The position numbers were made by a program, and so were the translations under genes. From the NCBI GenBank assembly GCA_964395915.1, contig CAYNDB010000019.1:1-29098 (forward strand): a stretch of 29,098 nt of DNA. The letters are read 5' to 3'. The notes beneath the pieces are model-generated. The model had not been told where the DNA came from. It worked only from the letters and a program-made list of their open reading frames with translations, and did not search any database. Below are positions 24,280 to 29,098 of this stretch, piece after piece (position 1 is the stretch's first letter; each line of letters starts with the position of its first letter). Source of the DNA: CAYNDB01 sp964395915 (lineage in GTDB: Bacteria; Nitrospinota_A; UBA7883; JAJRTC01).

Positions 24280-25332
24280 ATGAGCAAAGCTCTTCCTCCC
24301 ATCTCTGTGGGGTTTATTAACTACAACGGCAAGGAAATTATCGAGAGAACCCTGACCTCGGTTTTTGAGAGCGACTATCCGAGTTTTGAAGTTATCGTGG
24401 TGGATGACGCTTCGACAGACGATAGCGTTTCTTTCATAAAAGAAAAATTCCCCGATGTTCGGGTTTTTTCTCAGCCTAAAAACAAAGGACCCAACGCCGC
24501 GCGCAACAGGGTGTTGCAGGAAGCGAAGGAGGAAATAGTATTTGTTTCCGATAACGATATTACTCTTGCGCCGGATTGCCTGAAGCTGCTTGTCGAAACC
24601 ATGACGCTTTCGCGCGAAACAGGGGTGGCCACTCCAATGGTCCTTGATTCTGAAAACAGGGATAAAATTTATTCGAATGGAGCGGAGCTTCATTATGTTT
24701 GTTTCGGCATGGTTCCGGACAGGTATCACAATGTAACCTCGGATATGGATTTGCGTCCAAGAAAAAGTGTCTGCGGCTCAGGAGGAATCATGCTGATCCG
24801 GAAAAGTGTCGCCAGAAATGTTGGGTGGCTGGATGAGGATTTTTATTTCGGATACGATGACGGTGAATTTACCTACAGGGTGACTTTGGTCGGTTACTCG
24901 GTTATGCAGGTTCCGATGGCTAAGGTATACCATCTCGAAAAGGCCGGTCGACGGACCGATATTTTAAGATATCAGATCAGGGGCAGGGCGGACTTTATAC
25001 TCAAAACCTATTCCACTCGATCGCTTTTACTTTTAAGCCCGGCGCTTGCTCTGTTCGAGCTTTTACTTTTTCTGTTTCTTGCCAGCAAAGGCTCTGGCGC
25101 TGAATGGTTTCGCGGGATGTCGCTTGTCATGAAAAATTTTGGTCATATCATGGATAAGAGGAAAACAGTCCAGAAATTAAAAAAACGTTCTGACAAAGAA
25201 TTATTGACCACAGGCGAAATACTTATGGCCCCCGGTAAGCGCCCAGGTGGCGTTATGCTTAAAGTTAAACGGGTGGTTGAGCTGTTTCTGGATAGTTACT
25301 GGCGCTTAGTCCAGCCGCTTCTTACCAAATAG
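24280..25332 (+). CDS. Family 2 glycosyltransferase
   Basis: The 350-aa protein has a GT-A fold starting ISVGFINYNGKEIIERTLTS, with the nucleotide-binding VDDASTDDS (41-49), NKGPNAARNRVL and the metal-binding SDNDI (D91, D93). The FGYDDGEFTYRVTLVGY block holds the acidic residues expected at the catalytic-base site, as in rhamnosyl- or galactosyl-type transferases. A hydrophobic C-terminal segment (about 257-282) and a basic tail suggest membrane association. The donor sugar cannot be read. It starts 23 bases after the third lipoprotein gene and converges on the 869-aa gene with 37 bases between stops. Confidence 0.88.
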   Translation: MSKALPPISVGFINYNGKEIIERTLTSVFESDYPSFEVIVVDDASTDDSVSFIKEKFPDVRVFSQPKNKGPNAARNRVLQEAKEEIVFVSDNDITLAPDCLKLLVETMTLSRETGVATPMVLDSENRDKIYSNGAELHYVCFGMVPDRYHNVTSDMDLRPRKSVCGSGGIMLIRKSVARNVGWLDEDFYFGYDDGEFTYRVTLVGYSVMQVPMAKVYHLEKAGRRTDILRYQIRGRADFILKTYSTRSLLLLSPALALFELLLFLFLASKGSGAEWFRGMSLVMKNFGHIMDKRKTVQKLKKRSDKELLTTGEILMAPGKRPGGVMLKVKRVVELFLDSYWRLVQPLLTK

Positions 25333-25369
25333 CGACGGTGTGTAACGGGTATAACAACGAGGCGGTTTT

Positions 25370-28134
25370 TTAGCGGAGAGGCTTGAAAAGGATAGCGTCT
25401 ACCGCTACCTTCGTAACGCCTGTAAACAGCGCTTGAACCTCAACAGGCTCCTTCCCGCTCAAGGTAAAATCTATCGGCACCTGTTTGTATTCTCCCGCAA
25501 CGCCGATATCGTTTAGCGTAATGTCGCGTCGCGCCATTTCTTTACGTGTAGCCCCTGAAATAATAGCAATGGTTATCAGTGGTTTTTTGGATTCAGTTTT
25601 CTTCGCCTTTAATCTGACCAGCGCCCTGTAACTACCCGGCCCAAACATTCTTCCCGGCCCAAAAACCATTATTCCGGCAGGATTTAAGCCGGGCGTGGAT
25701 AATATCGCTTCTCCTCCGGAAGCGTCTTTCTCCTCTAAAAGCCGTCCGGAATAGTATTGTAAATTTTCAGCCTCATATTTATAGGATGGGTCTTCTGTCT
25801 TTGCGAAGCGCACATATATGTCGTCTACCGAAACAGGGACCGGGCCTGAGATGTATGTTCGAAATTCAATCTGCCACGGCTCCCCGTTTGCGAGGGAATA
25901 TTCCAGTGTGAACTCCTGATATTTCCCGGCATTGGTGAAATCGGTTCCATTTAATACTTTGCTGGCAAGGATAGCTCGTCCCTCTTGCCCTGCCACGTCG
26001 AGCTTTAAAACCGGCTTGTCAACAGTATTGTCAGCCACTTTTACGCGGAACGTGGCCTTATAATCGCCACTTGGGAAGGTGAGGTAAGGGCCGGCGTTCA
26101 ATATTCCGTCCGGAGCGTTTTTGGCCTTTGGGTCGCCCAGCAACGTCCATCCGTTGGACGCGTCTTTATCTTCAACGGGCTTTCCGGAAATTCGTGTCTG
26201 GTGTTCCGCCTGAAAAAGTATTCCCACAGGGGAAATGATTTCTTCAATGCTATTTTCAGGCTTTGGCTTGGCGGAATTGTCTACTAACCTGAAAACCCAA
26301 AGCGGGTCATTTTTCTTCACAAGCTTAAGGTATGGCGAGGCCAACAGACGACGTATAGCGAAATAGGGAGAATAGGCCGATATTTTTGAAGGGTAGGCGT
26401 TGGCGTGAAAAACGATGTAGCTTACGTTAAGTTTACGCATAAGCTGAACCTGTTTTTCCGCAACGTCACCTGAATTCATCGGCCAAAGCGGCCTGAAAAT
26501 ATTGTCTGTATATTTTTGTGGCACAAGCGGTGAATAGCCATTTATCATCGGCACACCACTTTGTATGGTGTAATACTGGTAGATAGATTCCCATGAGCTT
26601 TCACCCGGCCAAATTGGAAGATTCAACACAGGTTTGTCGTTAGCGGTGTCGGCTATGTATTGATAGACTTCGTTGCCTTCATCAAGAACACAAAGCCCGA
26701 TATCTTTTTTCGGATGAAAATCTATCGCCGTCGCCACAATCGCNNNNNNNNNNNNNNNNNNNNNNNNNNNNNNNNNNNNNNNNNNNNNNNNNNNNNNNNN
26801 NNNNNNNNNNNNNNNNNNNNNNNNNNNNNNNNNNNNNNNNNNNCACAAAGCCCGATATCTTTTTTCGGATGAAAATCTATCGCCGTCGCCACAATCGCGA
26901 TGACTCCCGCCCCACGCCAAATTACTCTGTTGTTTTCCTTTCGCATAATCCAGACGGTCATGTAACCCGCCAGCGCTGAAAGCAGAGTCATCGAAATAAT
27001 CATTATTTTTGTTGGGGAACGCGAGAAATTGAAATATGGGAAGTAGTCGTAGAAAACCGAATAGAGCGGGACATATTTATCGAGTGTTGTTCCAAAAGCG
27101 AGGATATAGCTAATAGAAAAAAGTATTGTAAAAAGCAGTATGTCCCATTTAAACGGCTCTTTTTTACTCGAGCTAAAAACAGAGCTAAACAAGCCGAACA
27201 GCGCCGCCAACATGGCTCCGCCAAGATACACTTGCCACCCCAGGCTCGTATCCCATATGGCCGCAAGCTTGGGCGAGAAGAGGCTTACCTCGCCAAGCGT
27301 CCTGCCGGAGCCGAAAGAAGTGTTCTCGGCCACGATTTTTTTAAAATCAAACATCATCCAGATAGAGCCCAGAAGCCCAAGGGCGAACGGGATTCCGGCG
27401 ATTGCAAGGCGTATGAATTCTCTAAGTCCGGACTTGATCTCCGGAAGAAGCCGCCACGGGATATACACCATCAAAAACATCAGCAGGTAATATGTAAAAT
27501 AGTTGTATTGAACTGTGAGCGTCACAGCGCACACTCCGGCAAACGCAGAACTCCACGCGGAACGGTTCGCCACCGCCCTGTCGAAAAAATAGAGCGTTAA
27601 CGGAAAAAGGAAAATGCTAAGGCCTGCCGGGTGTCCTCCGAAAAGCTCCACCAGCCTGAGAGGAAAAAAGTTGAACACGACTCCTGCGACCAAGCCCGCC
27701 GCCCGGTTTTTCGTAAGCTTAGTGACCCACAGATACATGGAAAGCCCACCCAGCCCAAGCGATATAAGGACAAGCGTGTTGTATGCCAATGGCATGGAGA
27801 AAAGCGCAAATGGCAAATAGAGCAGCGACAGAGGCAGACCATAGCTTGTAAACCATTGGGGCTGATATTCTGTTGTAAACTCGAGAGGGTTTGTAAACCA
27901 GTCTATATGTCCGAGCGCGGCGTGTTTTAAAAGCCCGAGATGATAATAATATTGAAGGTGGTCGCCCATGTATAACAACGCTGTGGCGTATGCGGGGTCC
28001 GCGTCGTAGCCGTATGGTATGGCGTCATGCATGCGTGTGACAAGCGGCCAGGAATACAGGACGCCCAGCGCCGTGAACAGCAAGAATACAAGAAAAGGGC
28101 GCATGGCTGGTTTCGGCTGTGTATATCGAGTCAT
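25370..28134 (-). CDS. YfhO-like polytopic membrane protein with two C-terminal CBM-like repeats, interrupted by an assembly gap (869 aa when closed)
   Basis: Two in-register minus-strand frames meet across the N gap. Removing 155 bases (100 Ns plus one copy of the 55-bp duplicate) joins them without a frame change into an 869-residue protein. The N-terminal part has about ten helices (1-420) in the style of GT-C/YfhO proteins, with FSRSPTKIMII (370-380). A soluble alpha/beta region follows (LPIWPGESSW, INGYSPLVPQKY). Two homologous beta domains end it: 588-728 (FQAEHQTRISGK, KDASNGW, VDDIYVRF) and 732-869 (KYEAENLQYYSG, KDASGGE, VDAILFKP). The EAE start and spacing resemble CBM6/CBM35-type modules. 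An extended -10 promoter lies just upstream; the ATG has no clear ribosome-binding site. Glycosyl transfer is inferred. Confidence 0.8.
26689..26743. repeat. Left copy of the exact 55-bp duplication at the gap
   Basis: These 55 bases recur identically and in the same orientation at 26844-26898, immediately across the Ns. The length equals a common assembler k-mer, as expected for overlapping contig ends that were scaffolded without being merged. Confidence 0.9.
26744..26843. other. Assembly gap of 100 Ns
   Basis: Exactly 100 undetermined bases, a default scaffolder gap length. Because both sides end in the same 55 bp, the true distance is probably negative (an overlap) and the gap holds no missing sequence. 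Confidence 0.95.
26844..26898. repeat. Right copy of the exact 55-bp duplication at the gap
   Basis: Identical to 26689-26743. Keeping only one copy restores the reading frame of the 869-aa gene. Confidence 0.9.
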
Positions 28135-28176
28135 TTCAGTTAACTTGTATTATGAAAGCTATATAAAAACTGAATA

Positions 28177-28185
28177 ATTATAGCA
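28177..28185 (-). promoter_or_regulatory. Extended -10 promoter of the 869-aa membrane gene
   Basis: On the minus strand TGCTATAAT has a perfect TATAAT and the TGn extension. Transcription would begin near 28170, about 35 bases before the ATG at 28134. No good -35 box is present, as often with extended -10 promoters. Confidence 0.5.
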
Positions 28186-28228
28186 GAGGGGTGGAGCAAG
28201 CTTTGCGCATACCAAAAAAATGCTTGAA

Positions 28229-28378
28229 AAAGTTTGGATACGCATGGAAAATAGAAAGATATACTCCAAGCTGCTGAACAGATGAGGAAGCGGTTGATCG
28301 CTTCGCACTGCATATCCAAATTATCCAGTACGCATGGCGGGGGTTTGTGTCTGATTACCATTATTAGAAAGTTTGGAT
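28229..28378. repeat. Short repeated words in the divergent intergenic region
   Basis: AAAGTTTGGAT occurs at 28229-28239 and 28368-28378, its core occurs inverted as ATCCAAA at 28314-28320, and TACGCATGG occurs at 28239-28247 and 28329-28337. These may be regulator sites or a decayed duplication. The second long copy overlaps the start codon of the flavoprotein gene. Confidence 0.3.
28287..28304. repeat. 6-bp inverted repeat in the divergent intergenic region
   Basis: GAAGCG and CGCTTC pair exactly around a 6-base loop. No T-run follows on either strand, so a terminator is unlikely; an operator or chance is possible. Confidence 0.25.
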
Positions 28379-29098
28379 GTCCCAGAAAACAGCGATAATT
28401 ATCGGCGCCGGCCCTGCGGGGTTGACGGCGGCTTACGAGTTTCTTAAAAACAGCGATGTCAAACCTGTTATTTATGAAGCTACGGACGAGATCGGCGGTA
28501 TTTCTAAAACTGTAAATTACAAAGGAAACCGCATCGATATAGGCGGCCACAGGTTTTTCTCGAAGTCCGATAAGGTGATGAACTGGTGGCGCGACATTTT
28601 TCCGATCCAGGGAGCGCCGTCATGTGACGATATAGAGCTGGGTCGAAAAATTCCCCTCTCCACAGAGCCTAACGCTCCGGACCCTGAACAGACCGATAAG
28701 ACATTCCTGATAAGAAAACGAATTTCCAGGATTCTGTTTTTAAGAAAGTTTTTCGACTATCCCATTTCCTTGAACGGTAAAACAATAGGAAACCTTGGGC
28801 TGTGGAAGATGTTCAAAATGGGGATAAGCTATTTTAAAAGCGTGATTTTCCCTTTGCGTAATGAAAAATCACTTGAGGATTTCTTTATAAACCGGTTCGG
28901 CAAGGAGTTGTATGAAACTTTTTTCAAGGATTACACGGAAAAAGTGTGGGGTGTGCCATGCGATAAAATTCCGGCGGAGTGGGGAGCACAGCGGATAAAA
29001 GGGCTGTCGGTGACAAAAGCCCTATTGGACGCTGTTAAGAATCTTGGCTCCAAAGAGGACGATTCCATCGATCAAAAAAACACTGAAACAAGCCTTAT
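28377..29098 (+). CDS. UDP-galactopyranose-mutase-like / NAD(P)-binding flavoprotein, N-terminal part (cut by window edge)
   Basis: The 240 visible residues begin MSQKTAIIIGAGPAGLTAAY, a FAD-binding Rossmann motif (GAGPAG), followed by an acidic strand end (YEATDEIGG), the GGHRFFSKS block and KDYTEKVWGVPCDKIP. The last two are typical of the amine-oxidase-like flavoproteins related to UDP-galactopyranose mutase and protoporphyrinogen oxidase that lie in glycan loci. Such proteins are thought to act on nucleotide or lipid-linked sugars, but most are untested. The start at 28377 has only a weak AGAAAG site. The C-terminal part lies beyond the window. Confidence 0.85.
   Translation, partial: MSQKTAIIIGAGPAGLTAAYEFLKNSDVKPVIYEATDEIGGISKTVNYKGNRIDIGGHRFFSKSDKVMNWWRDIFPIQGAPSCDDIELGRKIPLSTEPNAPDPEQTDKTFLIRKRISRILFLRKFFDYPISLNGKTIGNLGLWKMFKMGISYFKSVIFPLRNEKSLEDFFINRFGKELYETFFKDYTEKVWGVPCDKIPAEWGAQRIKGLSVTKALLDAVKNLGSKEDDSIDQKNTETSL

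Noticed and set aside
26689..26898. The 55-bp direct repeat as a target-site duplication or transposon footprint
   Set aside because: It abuts exactly 100 Ns, has a typical k-mer length, and one copy restores a reading frame; an assembly artefact explains all of this.
28140..28550. Minus-strand open frame of 136 codons
   Set aside because: It is antisense to the clear FAD-binding N-terminus of the flavoprotein gene and covers its promoter region; no protein features.
1..29098. CRISPR arrays, tRNA or rRNA genes, insertion sequences, phage or defence genes
   Set aside because: No regular repeat-spacer pattern, cloverleaf, transposase or phage-like protein was seen on either strand.

Overview
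This window is chromosomal sequence from a Gram-negative bacterium with short intergenic spacers. Lipobox-type lipoproteins, an FtsH protease, a LapA-domain protein, SurE and the folD-xseA-xseB-ispA / rpsB-tsf-pyrH order all fit a didermic lineage, possibly near Deltaproteobacteria or Nitrospinota. The exact phylum cannot be fixed from this sequence alone. A run of 100 Ns flanked by an identical 55-bp duplication shows that it is a short-read draft scaffold, probably metagenomic. Several starts are TTG or GTG (pyrH, ftsH, surE, two glycan-locus genes), and their ribosome-binding sites support these choices.

Region 1 (1-5868, minus strand) is housekeeping. Transcribed leftward in the order folD, xseA, xseB, ispA, then rpsB, tsf and pyrH (pyrH runs off the left edge), it covers one-carbon metabolism, exonuclease VII, isoprenoid chain synthesis, ribosomal protein S2, elongation factor Ts and UMP kinase. 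The rpsB leader carries a promoter-like pair overlapping a perfect inverted repeat, followed by an 11-bp bulged hairpin. Together these are a good candidate for ribosomal-protein autoregulation.

Region 2 (5869-12982, plus strand) starts at a good sigma70-type promoter. It has three small envelope genes: a single-pass protein with an acidic Pro/Glu-rich tail, a small helical protein and a LapA-domain protein. It continues with ftsH, a membrane-anchored protein with a predicted sugar-binding-like beta domain, surE and aroA.

Region 3 (13041-29098) is an envelope or surface glycan locus. It has a flippase-like membrane protein, a NodB polysaccharide deacetylase, an Alg5-like family 2 glycosyltransferase, a second family 2 glycosyltransferase and a truncated UDP-galactopyranose-mutase-like flavoprotein. 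It also has three large polytopic proteins (753, 860 and 869 aa), each with an N-terminal multi-spanning part and C-terminal discoidin-like or carbohydrate-binding-like domains. Between them lie three lipoprotein genes, two of which are paralogues sharing a cysteine-rich discoidin-like C-terminal domain. The coherent reading is synthesis of a lipid-linked or surface glycan by membrane glycosyltransferases that carry their own carbohydrate-binding-like domains, with partner lipoproteins. Substrates are not readable from sequence.

The 869-aa gene is split by the N gap. Collapsing the duplicated 55 bp and the 100 Ns (155 bp in all) restores one uninterrupted frame. No tRNA, rRNA, CRISPR array, insertion sequence or phage gene was recognised.
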